39,640 nt of DNA from Candidatus Burkholderia verschuerenii. GTDB taxonomy: Bacteria; Pseudomonadota; Gammaproteobacteria; Burkholderiales; Burkholderiaceae. Location of the stretch: positions 1-39,640 of the forward strand of contig NZ_LFJJ01000027.1 in assembly GCF_001189365.1 (NCBI RefSeq), given 5' to 3'. The notes under the pieces are model-generated. The model had not been told where the DNA came from, made no database searches, and saw only the letters and a program-made list of their open reading frames with translations. A program made the position numbers and the translations under genes. Positions 8,509-18,731 of this stretch are shown piece after piece. Every line of letters begins with the position of its first letter. The first letter of the stretch is position 1.

Positions 8509-9234
8509 TTACTTGTATTGATGGGCGGCGGCTTCGCCGGACGACTGCGCCGCGCCGTTCGTGGCCGCGCCCGCTTTCTCCAGCGTGTAACCGAGTCCGC
8601 GTACCGTGATGATCTTCGCGCCGCTCGGCTCGATCTTCTTGCGCAGCCGATGCACGTAGACCTCGATGGCGTTGTTGCTGACTTCCTCGCCCCACTCGCA
8701 CAAATGGTTGACGAGTTGTTCCTTCGAAACGAGCCGGCCCGTGCGTTGCAACAGCACTTCGAGCACGCCGAGTTCGCGCGCAGACAGGTCGATCACCTGA
8801 TCGACGATCGTCGCGATGCGCCCGACCTGATCGAACGACAGCGAGCCGTGTTTCACGACCGTCGGACCGCCGCCCGCGCCGCGTCGCGTGAGTGCCCGCA
8901 CGCGCGCTTCGAGCTCGTTCAGCGCGAAGGGCTTGGCCATATAGTCATCCGCGCCGAGGTCGAGACCCTTCACGCGTTCGTCGACGGAATCGGCCGCGGT
9001 GAGGATCAGCACCGGCATCTGCGAATTGCGCGCGCGCAAGCGCTGGAGCACCTCGAGCCCCGGCATGAGGGGCAGGCCGAGATCGAGAATCAGCAGGTCG
9101 AAAGGCTGCAAAGAGAGGGCGGTATCGGCCTCGACGCCATGCTTCACATGGTCGACGGCGTATCCCGATTGGCGGAGTGATCGAACGAGGCCGTCCGCGA
9201 GTATGCTGTCGTCTTCGGCAATGAGGATTCGCAT
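8509..9234 (-). CDS. OmpR/PhoB-family response regulator
   Basis: Start taken at ATG 9234 (MRILIAEDDSILADG), because receiver domains begin with this strand; an in-frame start at 9255 adds seven atypical residues. The receiver domain (about 1-115) has the acidic pair EDD, the phosphoacceptor Asp in LLILDLGLP, Thr in LILTAAD and Lys in DYMAKPF. A winged-helix DNA-binding domain follows, with LSARELGVLEVLL and NAIEVYVHRLRKKI. The last ~20 residues are a loose Ala/Gly-rich tail. It belongs to the TctD/QseB-like group and forms an operon with the sensor kinase just downstream. The gene itself is intact although the kinase is not, so it may now be unphosphorylated, or phosphorylated by acetyl phosphate or another kinase. 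Target genes cannot be told from the window. Confidence 0.92.
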   Translation of the reverse strand: MRILIAEDDSILADGLVRSLRQSGYAVDHVKHGVEADTALSLQPFDLLILDLGLPLMPGLEVLQRLRARNSQMPVLILTAADSVDERVKGLDLGADDYMAKPFALNELEARVRALTRRGAGGGPTVVKHGSLSFDQVGRIATIVDQVIDLSARELGVLEVLLQRTGRLVSKEQLVNHLCEWGEEVSNNAIEVYVHRLRKKIEPSGAKIITVRGLGYTLEKAGAATNGAAQSSGEAAAHQYK

Positions 9235-9370
9235 CGTGTGCGCCTTCGTGCGCATGGGAGCGCATCGGCATGGCCGGCCCGCTTGTGCCCGGCGCGGCGG
9301 TCTCCAGGTGTTCGTGGTTTTTGCGCGGTTCGCGCGGCGTGGAAAAAAAGCAGCGCCACGGCGATCGGGC

Positions 9371-9400
9371 TTGCAAAAACTACTGTTTTTTTATACAGTG
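9371..9400 (+). promoter_or_regulatory. recA promoter with LexA (SOS) box
   Basis: TACTGTTTTTTTATACAGTG at 9381-9400 matches the LexA consensus CTGT-N8-ACAG. It overlaps a promoter with -35 TTGCAA (9371-9376) and -10 TATACA (9392-9397). This gives classical SOS control of recA, about 100 bases upstream of its start. Confidence 0.88.
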
Positions 9401-9500
9401 TCTGCGTGAGTGGACCGGGACATTTTCCAGGCTCGATTGAGCAGCGGAAAAGCCCGTGAACACTGCCTCAGACGCCGTTCATCATAGCAAAGGACGATTC

Positions 9501-10571
<1,071 letters not shown>

Positions 10572-10590
10572 GCATCGAAGCGTCATCACG

Positions 10591-11513
10591 ATGCGTAATA
10601 GCCGGTTCGGATCGAAAGTGGGCGGGCAGAGCGGAAGGCTCTCCCGTTCCTTTGGTTCGAACCGCGCCTCAAACCGCGCATCAAGCGGCACGAACGATGA
10701 AGGTAGCGAAGTCGGCTCCGGCTCCGCTACCGACACACCCGATACTGGCGATCGCTCGAAGCGTCTGGAGCATGCTCGTAAGCTGCTGAAGCAGGCAGCC
10801 GAACAGCCGAAGTCTCCCGCAAACGCGCAGCCTCCCGAAAATGCACGCGCACCCCGCGCGGCGCCACTGCCTCATACCCCCGATCCCTTCGAAGACGCCG
10901 ACCCGTTCGAGGCCTTCGAGCAATGCGCGCCGACTTCAACTTCAACCGAAGCCGATGCCGAAGACGCCAGCGAATCGGTCTACAGCCGTTCCAGCGAACG
11001 CAAGCGCAAACCCTCCGCGAAAGACGCCCGCAACGCCCGACGCCCGCAGCCGTCGCTCAAGGGACGCGCACTCGGTTACCTCTCGCGCCGCGAATACTCG
11101 CGCGCCGAACTCTCGCGCAAGCTGCGCTCCGCTCATACGCCGAAGAACCCGAAGCGCTCGACAAGGTGCTGGACGATCTCGAACGCGAAGGCTGGCTATC
11201 GAATGAGCGCTTCGTCGAAAGCGTCGTGCATCGGCGGGCATCGCGCATGGGCGGTGCGCGTATCGTCAGCGAACTCAAACGTCACGCCGTCGGCGACGCG
11301 CTGATCAGCGATACGGCGGGCAAGCTCGCGCAAACCGAAACATCGCGCGCGCAGGCCGTGTGGGAAAAGAAATTCGGCATGCCGCCGGAATCGCCGGCCG
11401 AGCGGGCCAAACAGGCGCGCTTTCTCGCCGCGCGGGGTTTTTCCAGCAGCACGATCGGCAAAGTGCTCAAGGGCGGGGACGAAGATTGGACAGACGAATT
11501 CGTCGAAGAATGA
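10591..11513 (+). pseudogene. recX: recombination regulator RecX, frameshifted by a 5-bp duplication
   Basis: RecX caps RecA filaments and restrains recombination. The ORF starts at ATG 10591 with a ~150-residue low-complexity Ser/Pro/Ala/Arg extension, as in other Burkholderiaceae. The conserved fold begins at SLKGRALGYLSRREYSRAEL. After RKLRS the frame is wrong; the true sequence continues in another frame as YAEEPEALDKVLDDLEREG and ends FLAARGFSSSTIGKVLKG before TGA at 11511-11513. At the break the sequence CGCTC is present twice in tandem (11125-11129 and 11130-11134). Removing one copy gives RKLRSYAEEPE and a ~305-residue intact protein. Without it the product has 237 residues, with only the first RecX repeat. 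Confidence 0.88.
11125..11134 (+). repeat. 5-bp tandem duplication (CGCTC x2) breaking recX
   Basis: CGCTC at 11125-11129 is repeated at 11130-11134, exactly where the RecX frame switches. Deleting one unit restores the family consensus. Confidence 0.8.
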
Positions 11514-11579
11514 GCCGCGACACATCGCCGCAAAGCCCGTGAAATCGCGCCCGTTCCCACGATCAGGGATATCCCGGGC

Positions 11580-11603
11580 TTGAAATACCCAATATGCTAA
11601 AAT
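11580..11603 (+). promoter_or_regulatory. possible promoter of the DUF2889 gene
   Basis: The A/T-rich stretch TTGAAATACCCAATATGCTA and following bases contain candidate -10 hexamers TATGCT (11593-11598) and TAAAAT (11598-11603), about 40 bases before the next start. No -35 with good spacing is clear. A GGGATATCCC palindrome lies just upstream (11566-11575). Confidence 0.35.
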
Positions 11604-11637
11604 TCAACGGTTTTCTCCGTTCCGGCTTTGATCCAGC

Positions 11638-12249
11638 ATGCCTCTTTCCTCGCCCGTTTCCCGACAATTGCGCCACCGTCGCGCGATTCGGCTGGAAGCC
11701 TTCGAGCGAGACGACGCCCTCTGGGACATCGAAGCCTGTCTAACCGATGAGAAGCCGCGCGATGTTCCTCTCGCGTCCGGCGTTCGGCCAAATGGTCTGC
11801 CGATCCATCAACTCTGGCTGCGCATCACCATCGATCGCGAACTCACTATCGTCGACGCCGAAGCGTCGTCGGTGTGGGCGCCGTATGGTCGCCTATGCGC
11901 CGAGTCGAATTCGGCGTATCGCACGCTCATCGGACTCAATCTCTTACGAAGCTTTCGTCGCGAAGCCAATCAGGTGCTGCGCGGCGTCGTCGGCTGCACG
12001 CACATCACCGAGTTGTGCGGCGTATTGCCGACCGCGGCCATTCAGGCTTTTGCAGGCGACGTCTGGAATACGGAGAATGGTAGTCCTTTCACGACAGCGG
12101 ACGCCGAAAACGGAGCGGCCGGCGAGCAGCCGCCGTTTCAGCTTGGCCGCTGTCACGCGTTGCGTTTCGATGGTCCGGCTGTCGAAGAGCATTTCCCGCG
12201 CTGGTTCGGCCACGAACCCGTGGAGCGGCAAAGCAGGCCGGACAAATAG
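11638..12249 (+). CDS. DUF2889 domain protein
   Basis: A 203-residue cytoplasmic protein of unknown function starting at ATG 11638 (MPLSSPVSRQLRHRRAIRLE). The family is recognised from its position between recX and sucC in Burkholderiaceae and from conserved blocks: HQLWLRITIDRELTIVDAEA, Cys in GRLCAESNSAY, and a cluster of Cys/His in VVGCTHITELCGVLPTAAIQAF, followed near the C-terminus by CHALRFDG. The Cys/His blocks could bind a metal, but that is inference. There is no signal peptide or membrane segment. The frame is intact. Its own A/T-rich upstream region suggests a promoter separate from recA-recX. Confidence 0.85.
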   Translation: MPLSSPVSRQLRHRRAIRLEAFERDDALWDIEACLTDEKPRDVPLASGVRPNGLPIHQLWLRITIDRELTIVDAEASSVWAPYGRLCAESNSAYRTLIGLNLLRSFRREANQVLRGVVGCTHITELCGVLPTAAIQAFAGDVWNTENGSPFTTADAENGAAGEQPPFQLGRCHALRFDGPAVEEHFPRWFGHEPVERQSRPDK

Positions 12250-12369
12250 CGCGCGCATCGCGCCAACCTGGCCGGAAGTCTTCCGGCATCCAAAAGATTC
12301 GATGGAGTCAGCAGTTCAAGCCAATCCAAATCGAAGTTCACTCCAACTCTCAGACTGAAGGAATCACGC

Positions 12370-13536
12370 ATGAAGATTCACGAGTACCAGGGTAAGGAAA
12401 TCCTGCGGAAATTCGGCGTCGCGGTCCCGCGCGGCAAACCCGTGTTCTCGGTGGATGATGCGGTCAAGGCCGCGGAAGAGCTCGGCGGCCCGGTTTGGGT
12501 CGTCAAGGCGCAAATTCACGCTGGCGGCCGCGGTAAGGGCGGCGGCGTGAAGGTCGCGAAGTCGATCGATCAGGTTCGCGAATACTCGAACCAGATCCTC
12601 GGCATGCAGCTCGTCACGCACCAGACCGGTCCGGAAGGCCAGAAGGTCAACCGTCTCCTGATCGAAGAAGGCGCGGACATTAAGAAGGAACTCTACGTCG
12701 GCCTCGTGCTCGACCGCGTTTCGCAGAAGATCGTCGTGATGGCGTCGAGCGAAGGCGGCATGGACATCGAGGAAGTCGCTGAAAAGACGCCCGAACTGCT
12801 GCACAAGTTCGCCGTCGAACCGGCGACCGGCCTGCAAGACAAGGACGCCGATGACCTCTCGCGCAAGATCGGCATCCCCGACGCATCGATCCCGCAAGCA
12901 CGCGCGATCCTGCAAGGCCTGTACAAAGCGTTCTACGAAACCGACGCATCGCTCGCGGAAATCAACCCGCTGATCGTGACCGGCGACGGCAAGGTGATCG
13001 CACTGGACGCCAAGTTCAACTTCGACGCGAACGCGCTGTTCCGACATCCGGAAATCGTGGCTTACCGCGATCTGGACGAAGAAGATCCGGCTGAAGTCGA
13101 AGCCTCGAAGTTCGACCTCGCGTACATTTCGCTCGACGGCAATATCGGCTGTCTGGTGAACGGCGCGGGCCTGGCGATGGCGACGATGGACACCATCAAG
13201 CTGTTCGGCGGCGAACCGGCCAACTTCCTCGACGTCGGCGGAGGCGCTACGACCGAGAAGGTCACGGAAGCCTTCAAGCTGATGCTGAAGAACCCGAACC
13301 TGAAGGCGATCCTCGTGAACATCTTCGGCGGCATCATGCGCTGCGACGTGATCGCGGAAGGCGTGATGGCGGCGTCGAAGGCGGTGGACCTGAAGGTGCC
13401 GCTCGTCGTGCGCATGAAGGGCACGAACGAAGACCTAGGCAAGAAGATGCTGGCGGACTCGGGCCTGCCGATCATCTCGGCCGACAGCATGGAAGAAGCT
13501 GCGCAGAAGGTCGTCGCGGCAGCCGAAGGCAAGTAA
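12370..13536 (+). CDS. sucC: succinyl-CoA synthetase, beta subunit (ADP-forming)
   Basis: 388 residues, the usual family length; the start ATG 12370 has AAGGAA eight bases upstream. It catalyses the TCA step succinyl-CoA + ADP + Pi to succinate + CoA + ATP with SucD. The ATP-grasp domain covers about residues 1-240: [17 protein letters not shown], the glycine-rich [12 protein letters not shown], and the Mg-binding segment EINPLIV. The C-terminal CoA-ligase domain has [24 protein letters not shown] and [10 protein letters not shown]. Intact. sucD follows after 95 bases in the same operon. Confidence 0.97.
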   Translation: MKIHEYQGKEILRKFGVAVPRGKPVFSVDDAVKAAEELGGPVWVVKAQIHAGGRGKGGGVKVAKSIDQVREYSNQILGMQLVTHQTGPEGQKVNRLLIEEGADIKKELYVGLVLDRVSQKIVVMASSEGGMDIEEVAEKTPELLHKFAVEPATGLQDKDADDLSRKIGIPDASIPQARAILQGLYKAFYETDASLAEINPLIVTGDGKVIALDAKFNFDANALFRHPEIVAYRDLDEEDPAEVEASKFDLAYISLDGNIGCLVNGAGLAMATMDTIKLFGGEPANFLDVGGGATTEKVTEAFKLMLKNPNLKAILVNIFGGIMRCDVIAEGVMAASKAVDLKVPLVVRMKGTNEDLGKKMLADSGLPIISADSMEEAAQKVVAAAEGK

Positions 13537-13631
13537 GCGCACGCGCTTTCCTGTCTTAAACGAGCGTTCACCAGATACGAATGGCGGCGCGCGCTTGCGC
13601 GTTGCGACGCCAAACGAACAGAGGTCACTAC

Positions 13632-14513
13632 ATGTCGATTCTGATCAACAAAGACACGAAGGTCATCACGCAGGGCATCACCGGCAAGACCGGCCAGTTC
13701 CACACGCGCGCGTGCCGTGAATATGCAAACGGCCGCGAAGCGTACGTCGCGGGCGTGAACCCGAAGAAGGCCGGCGAAGACTTCGAAGGCATTCCCATCT
13801 ACGCATCGGTCAAGGAAGCGAAGGCCGAAACCGGCGCGACCGTGTCGGTCATCTACGTGCCGCCCGCAGGCGCCGCTGCCGCGATCTGGGAAGCTGTCGA
13901 AGCCGACCTCGATCTCGCCATCTGCATCACGGAAGGCATTCCGGTTCGCGATATGCTGGAAATCAAGGACCGCATGCGCCGCGAAAACCGCAAGACGCTG
14001 CTGCTCGGACCGAACTGCCCCGGCACGATCACGCCGGACGAGCTGAAGATCGGCATCATGCCGGGTCACATCCACCGTAAGGGCCGCATCGGCGTCGTGT
14101 CGCGTTCGGGCACGCTGACGTATGAAGCAGTCGGCCAACTGACGGCGCTGGGCCTCGGCCAGTCGTCGGCGGTCGGTATCGGCGGCGATCCGATCAACGG
14201 TCTGAAGCACATTGACATGATGAAGATGTTCAATGACGATCCCGACACGGACGCCGTCATCATGATCGGCGAAATCGGCGGCCCGGACGAAGCGAACGCT
14301 GCGTACTGGATCAAGGACAACATGAAGAAGCCGGTCGTCGGCTTTATCGCGGGCGTCACGGCGCCTCCGGGCAAGCGCATGGGCCACGCCGGCGCGCTGA
14401 TCTCGGGCGGTGCGGACACGGCCGACGCGAAGCTGGAAATCATGGACGCGTGCGGCATCAAGGTCACGAAGAATCCGTCGGAAATGGGCCGCCTGCTGAA
14501 GTCGGTCATCTAA
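13632..14513 (+). CDS. sucD: succinyl-CoA synthetase, alpha subunit
   Basis: 293 residues from ATG 13632 (MSILINKDTKVITQGITGKT), with GAGGT upstream. It binds CoA and carries the phosphorylated active-site His, seen in GHAGALISGG near residue 250. It also has the CoA-binding Rossmann fold (ITQGITGKTGQFHT), LLGPNCPGTITP and SRSGTLTYEAV. The frame is intact and the length is typical. A strong intrinsic terminator follows, so sucCD forms a closed transcription unit. Confidence 0.97.
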   Translation: MSILINKDTKVITQGITGKTGQFHTRACREYANGREAYVAGVNPKKAGEDFEGIPIYASVKEAKAETGATVSVIYVPPAGAAAAIWEAVEADLDLAICITEGIPVRDMLEIKDRMRRENRKTLLLGPNCPGTITPDELKIGIMPGHIHRKGRIGVVSRSGTLTYEAVGQLTALGLGQSSAVGIGGDPINGLKHIDMMKMFNDDPDTDAVIMIGEIGGPDEANAAYWIKDNMKKPVVGFIAGVTAPPGKRMGHAGALISGGADTADAKLEIMDACGIKVTKNPSEMGRLLKSVI

Positions 14514-14573
14514 AAGGAAACTTGCGACGGGGTTTGGTACTCTTACCGAATCCTTTCATCAAAGTTTGTCAAA

Positions 14574-14605
14574 GGCGAGGGAGCGCTGGCTTCCTCGCCT
14601 TTTTT
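14574..14605 (+). terminator. intrinsic terminator of sucCD
   Basis: GGCGAGGGAGC (14574-14584), loop GCTG and GCTTCCTCGCC (14589-14599) form an 11-bp stem with one G.T pair, followed by six T (14600-14605). Confidence 0.9.
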
Positions 14606-14617
14606 CTTTCTCGTTCC

Positions 14618-15334
14618 ATGCTCGAATTTTTCGCGACGCTCCATTGGGGCGCGGTGCTTCAGATCATCGTCATCGATATCCTGCTCGGTGGCGATAATGC
14701 CGTCGTGATTGCGCTCGCCTGCCACAATCTGCCTGATCGGCAGCGCACGCGCGGCATCGTGTTCGGCACGCTCGGCGCGATCGTGCTGCGCGTGCTGCTG
14801 ATCGCGTTCGCCGTCGTGCTGCTCGATATCCCGTTTCTCAAGTTCGTCGGCGGCATGCTGCTGCTGTGGATCGGCGTGAAGCTGATGTAGCCCGATCACG
14901 ACGATCATCAGATCGATGCCTCCGACAAGCTATGGTCGGCGGTCAAGACCATCGTCGTCGCCGATGCCGTGATGAGCCTCGACAACGTGATCGCCGTCGC
15001 CGTCGCGGGCGCGGCGGAAGCGGCCGATCCGCAGCATCGCTTCGTGCTGGTCGTGTTCGGGCTGATCGTCAGCATTCCGCTGATCGTGTGGGGCAGCACG
15101 CTGGTGCTGAAGCTGCTCGATAGGTTTCCGGTCGTCGTGCTGCTGGGCGCGGGTTTGCTCGGCTGGATCGGCGGCGGGCTGATCATCAACGATCCGTTTA
15201 TCGACCGCTGGCCGGCGCTGAATACCGATTTCGTGATCTATCTGGTGCATGCGCTCGGCGCGGCGTTCGTCGTGTGCGTCGGCTGGCTGCTCAAGCGTCG
15301 CGCGCTCAACGCCGCTCGGCGCGCGACGAGCTGA
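14618..15334 (+). pseudogene. TerC-family membrane protein with an in-frame TAG
   Basis: A TerC/YjbE-type integral membrane protein; members are linked to metal (manganese) export or tellurium resistance. Start ATG 14618 (MLEFFATLHWGAVLQ). The first half has the two-acid motif IDILLGGDNAVVIALA and LLLWIGVKLM; the second half has VVADAVMSLDNVIAVA and helices through LLKRRALN. Both halves are in the same frame, separated only by TAG at 14888-14890 (codon 91, KLM-stop-PDHDDHQ); CAG (Gln) one C-to-T step away is the likely ancestor. Total length would be 238 residues, normal for the family. As written translation stops after about three helices. Confidence 0.85.
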
Positions 15335-15400
15335 TTTCGTCCAATTTGCCTATGCCTTCCGGCTGACTGCCGGAATCGCGGCTTCCTCAATACGATCGAA

Positions 15401-15434
15401 GCGTCCTGTCCGCATTGCGCGGCGGGCGCTTTTT
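15401..15434 (+). terminator. probable terminator of terC
   Basis: GCGTCC (15401-15406) pairs with GGGCGC (15424-15429) around an inner GC-rich hairpin, followed by five T (15430-15434). It lies just before the pilin ribosome site. Confidence 0.5.
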
Positions 15435-15449
15435 CTTATCGAGGTGGCA

Positions 15450-16046
15450 ATGACGACAGTGGCTTTGGAAGTAACCGCGGCTGACGAGCAGCGCGGCGTG
15501 CGCGCATGGTTCAAGGGCGTGCAGGAAACGGCGGCGCGAGGGTTCACGCTGATCGAACTGATGATCGTGCTGGCGATCGTCGGCGTGATCGCGGCGTATG
15601 CGATACCCGCGTATCAGGACTATCTCGCGCGCAGTCGCGTGGGCGAGGGTTTGGCGCTCGCGGCATCGGCGCGGCTCGCGGTGGCGGAGAATGCATCGAG
15701 CGGCGCGGATTTCGCGAGCGGATACGCGTCGCCGCCGGGCACGCGTAATGTCGAATCGATTCATGTCGACAGCGACACGGGGCAGATCACCGTCGCCTTC
15801 ACGACGCGCGCCGCGCCCGCGGGTTCGAATACGCTCGTGCTGGTGCCGTCCGCGCCGGATAACGCCGATGCACCGACCGCGCGCGTGGCGCTGGCGCGCG
15901 GATCGATCCAGGCGGGCACGTTGACGTGGGAATGTTTCGCGGGCGGCAAGGCGTCGTCGTCGCTGCCTGCGCCGGGCGCGGGACCGGCTCCGTCCGATGC
16001 GCCGACGCTCGCGGCCAATCTCGCGCCGCCTGAATGTCGCGCTTGA
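15450..16046 (+). CDS. pilA: type IV pilin with long leader
   Basis: 198 residues from ATG 15450, with GAGGTGG at 15441. The prepilin-peptidase site reads [18 protein letters not shown] with Gly at -1, Phe at +1 and Glu at +5, followed by the N-terminal pilin helix [21 protein letters not shown]. Two cysteines near the C-terminus (WECF and PPECRA) match the disulfide that closes the D-loop. The leader would be ~31 residues, much longer than the usual 6-10 of type IVa pilins; an in-frame GTG 8 codons before the cleavage site is an alternative start, but the ribosome site supports 15450. The segment between the cysteines is Ser/Pro/Ala-rich ([18 protein letters not shown]), the kind of sequence modified by the PglL enzyme encoded next. 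Confidence 0.9.
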   Translation: MTTVALEVTAADEQRGVRAWFKGVQETAARGFTLIELMIVLAIVGVIAAYAIPAYQDYLARSRVGEGLALAASARLAVAENASSGADFASGYASPPGTRNVESIHVDSDTGQITVAFTTRAAPAGSNTLVLVPSAPDNADAPTARVALARGSIQAGTLTWECFAGGKASSSLPAPGAGPAPSDAPTLAANLAPPECRA

Positions 16047-16156
16047 CGGTCTAATGGCTTAACGGTCGGCGATGCGAACCCGCGCCGCCGCCGTAGCTTT
16101 CGATCGGCAAGGAACTTCCGCGCAATACGGGTATTGACTCAAGTATTTTGTGCAAA

Positions 16157-16219
16157 ACGCCGGGTTTTCGTCGCAATTCCCGGCGTCTACCGGACAGCGC
16201 GAGCAAAGTTTTGTATAGT
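16157..16219 (+). promoter_or_regulatory. inverted repeat and possible pglL promoter
   Basis: ACGCCGGG (16157-16164) and CCCGGCGT (16179-16186) form a perfect 8-bp inverted repeat without a T-tract. TATAGT (16214-16219), preceded by TTG, is a candidate -10 thirty bases before the pglL start. No clear -35 is seen. Confidence 0.35.
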
Positions 16220-16248
16220 GCGCCGGTTACCGATGTTCCCAACTTTTC

Positions 16249-18057
16249 ATGCCTTCTCAATACGCGCGTTATCTCTGCTTCGCCGTCCTGTGTCTCGCGT
16301 TGACGATCCCGTTCGGTGTCGTCAACCACACGTACCCGATTCCGACCTTCTACGCCGAATTCAGCGCGCTGGGACTGTATCTCGCGCTGGGCGCAACGGT
16401 CGCGCTGCTGGTGCGCGTGTCCGAGCCGCGCGTGCCGTTCGCATCGCCGACGATCGCGCTGATGCCGCTCGCGTTCGGATTGCTGCTCGTCGCGCAGACG
16501 GTGTTGCTGCCGGTCGCGCAACCGTCGATGAACTGGCTCGGCGGCGCGTATCTGCTGGCGTCGTTCATCGCGGTGCACACGGGTTTCGGACTCGTGCGCG
16601 CGGGGTTGTCGGAGAAGGCGTTGCGCATCGGCGCGGCGGCCTTGATGGTCGGCGGACTGTTCGCGGTGTTCTGCCAGATCGTGCAGTTGTTCTATCTGGA
16701 AGTGAAGTTCACGCCGTTCGTGGTCGCGTACAACGTGCTGGTCGAGCGGCGTCCGTTCGGCAATATGGCGCAGGCGAATCACCTCGCGACCGTGATCGCG
16801 TTCGCGATGGCGGGCGCGCTGTACTACGTGCAGACGCGTCGTTTGCCGGTGGTGCTGTGGATCGTGGTGTCGGCGGTGTATTCGCTCGGCCTGGCGCTGA
16901 CGGTATCGCGCGGGCCGTGGTTGCAGACGGCGGTGATCATCGTCGGCGGATTCTGGATGGCCTTCGTGCAGGGCCGCAAGGTGGCCTCCGATGGCTTCGA
17001 CGGTCCCGGCCGGCGCGATCTGCGCGCGTGGCTCATTCCGGTTGTGCTGGCGGTCGTGTTCTTCGCGGTCAACGCGGCGGTGCGCTGGGCGAACGTGCGC
17101 TACGACTTCGGGCTGGCGCAATCGGCGGCGGAGCGCATGCAGGACGCGAATCAGATCGCGCCGCGCCTCGCGCTGTGGAAATACGGCTGGACCATGTTCA
17201 AGACGCATCCGATGCTGGGCGTCGGCTGGGGCGAGTTTCCGCGCTATCAGTTCAATCTGGTGCGCGAGCTGGGCGGCGTCGAGATCGCGAACAACGCGCA
17301 CGATATCTTCATCGATCTGCTGGCGAAAACCGGCGCGTTCGGCGTGGCGATCCTCGTGTTCGGCATCGTGCTGTGGCTGATTCGCGTGCTGCGCGCGCCG
17401 CAAACGCCGGCGCGGATTTTCGGGCTGTCGTTGTTGGGCGTGCTGATGATGCACGCGCTCGTCGAGTATCCGCAGCAGTACATGTTCTTCCTGATGCCCG
17501 CGATGCTGATCATCGGTTTGCTGGAGACGCGCGCGATCCGTCTGGTCGCGCGGCCGTTTTCATACGGGCTGTATGTGCTGCTCGTCGTGGGCGGACTGGT
17601 CGCGCTGTATCCGACGCTGCGCGATTACAATCGCGCGGAAGTGCTGTATTACGGCGCGCGTCCGGCGGAACAGTATCGGGACGATCCGTCGTTCCTGTTC
17701 ACCGCGTGGGGCGAATACGGCGCGGCCACGCTGCTGCCGATGAACGCGCAGGATCTGGAGATGAAGCTCGCGATGCATCGCAAGGCCATCGCCTTGTTGC
17801 CGGGCGAAACCGTGCTGCGTCGTTATGCGGTCCTGCAGGCGCTCGCGGGCCAGCGCGAAGACGCGCTCGACACAATGGCGCGCCTGAAGATTTTCGCGAC
17901 CGAACTGCACGACTGGCCGAAGCAACTGGCCTCCACGATGCAGATGACCGACGAGATCGGCAAGCCGCTGGCGTCGTTCAAGGCGGATCTGGTGAAGCTG
18001 TACGGGCAGCCGGCGGCGGGTGCGCAGGAGGATGATGAGGATGACGAGGAGGAGTGA
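16249..18057 (+). CDS. pglL: PglL-type O-oligosaccharyltransferase (Wzy_C family)
   Basis: 602 residues starting at ATG 16249 (MPSQYARYLCFAVLCLALTI). A polytopic inner-membrane enzyme with about a dozen helices that moves lipid-linked glycan onto Ser/Thr of pilins and other periplasmic proteins. Family features: the PglL_A-like start (FGVVNHTYPIPTFYAEF), FGNMAQANHLATVI, the large periplasmic loop with GVGWGEFPRYQFNLV and NNAHDIFIDLLAKTGAFG, and the catalytic-region MMHALVEYPQQYMFFLMP with its conserved His. The C-terminal ~180 residues are a helical soluble domain ending in an acidic run. It lies directly after the pilin, as in other pilin/O-OTase pairs of beta-proteobacteria. Intact. WaaL and Wzy share the fold, but the pilin context favours PglL. 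Confidence 0.88.
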   Translation: MPSQYARYLCFAVLCLALTIPFGVVNHTYPIPTFYAEFSALGLYLALGATVALLVRVSEPRVPFASPTIALMPLAFGLLLVAQTVLLPVAQPSMNWLGGAYLLASFIAVHTGFGLVRAGLSEKALRIGAAALMVGGLFAVFCQIVQLFYLEVKFTPFVVAYNVLVERRPFGNMAQANHLATVIAFAMAGALYYVQTRRLPVVLWIVVSAVYSLGLALTVSRGPWLQTAVIIVGGFWMAFVQGRKVASDGFDGPGRRDLRAWLIPVVLAVVFFAVNAAVRWANVRYDFGLAQSAAERMQDANQIAPRLALWKYGWTMFKTHPMLGVGWGEFPRYQFNLVRELGGVEIANNAHDIFIDLLAKTGAFGVAILVFGIVLWLIRVLRAPQTPARIFGLSLLGVLMMHALVEYPQQYMFFLMPAMLIIGLLETRAIRLVARPFSYGLYVLLVVGGLVALYPTLRDYNRAEVLYYGARPAEQYRDDPSFLFTAWGEYGAATLLPMNAQDLEMKLAMHRKAIALLPGETVLRRYAVLQALAGQREDALDTMARLKIFATELHDWPKQLASTMQMTDEIGKPLASFKADLVKLYGQPAAGAQEDDEDDEEE

Positions 18058-18071
18058 GCGCGGGGGTGGCC

Positions 18072-18560
18072 TTAACGCTGCGCCACCCAATCCCCCGACT
18101 TCCCCCCATGCTTCTCCAGCACCTTCACATTGTTGATCGTCATTCCGCGATCCACGGCCTTACACATATCGTAGATCGTGAGTAATCCGATCTGCACGGC
18201 GGTCAGCGCTTCCATTTCCACGCCGGTGCGCCCGACCGTTTCGACGCGCACTTCGCAATGCACGCCGGGCAGCGCCTCGTCGATTTCGAACTCCACCGCG
18301 ACGCACGTCAGCGCCAGCGGATGACACAGCGGAATCAGATCCGCCGTCCGCTTGGCGCCCTGAATCGCCGCGATGCGCGCCACGCCGAGCACGTCGCCCT
18401 TTTTCGCGCGGCCTTCGCGGATCAGCGCCAGCGTGGGTTCGAGCATCGCGATGGAACCGCGCGCCACCGCGATGCGCCGCGTTTCGTCCTTCGCGCCGAC
18501 GTCGACCATGTGCGCTTCGCCGGCGGCATCGAAATGGGTGAGTCCTGACTCGACTGGCAT
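18072..18560 (-). CDS. moaC: cyclic pyranopterin monophosphate synthase MoaC
   Basis: 162 residues from ATG 18560, with AAGGAG six bases upstream. It carries out the second step of molybdenum cofactor synthesis, making cPMP from the MoaA product. Motifs: [44 protein letters not shown] (catalytic Lys), LIPLCHPL, and [23 protein letters not shown] with DRGM (catalytic Asp). Intact, full length. It converges on pglL (14 bases between stops) and diverges from the M48 protease gene. Confidence 0.97.
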   Translation of the reverse strand: MPVESGLTHFDAAGEAHMVDVGAKDETRRIAVARGSIAMLEPTLALIREGRAKKGDVLGVARIAAIQGAKRTADLIPLCHPLALTCVAVEFEIDEALPGVHCEVRVETVGRTGVEMEALTAVQIGLLTIYDMCKAVDRGMTINNVKVLEKHGGKSGDWVAQR

Positions 18561-18731
18561 GGCGTCTCCTTCTCTGCATCAAACGGGCGCTCATCTTACC
18601 AGCGCCGAATCGCGTCGTTTATCGCGAACGTGCCGCGAAAGCCGCGCGGACACCCGTCGCGGCCGGCACTTGATACGATAAGCCCGTTTCCGTTCTTCAG
18701 CCGACCGGCCTCGCCATGCCGGTCCAGCGCC

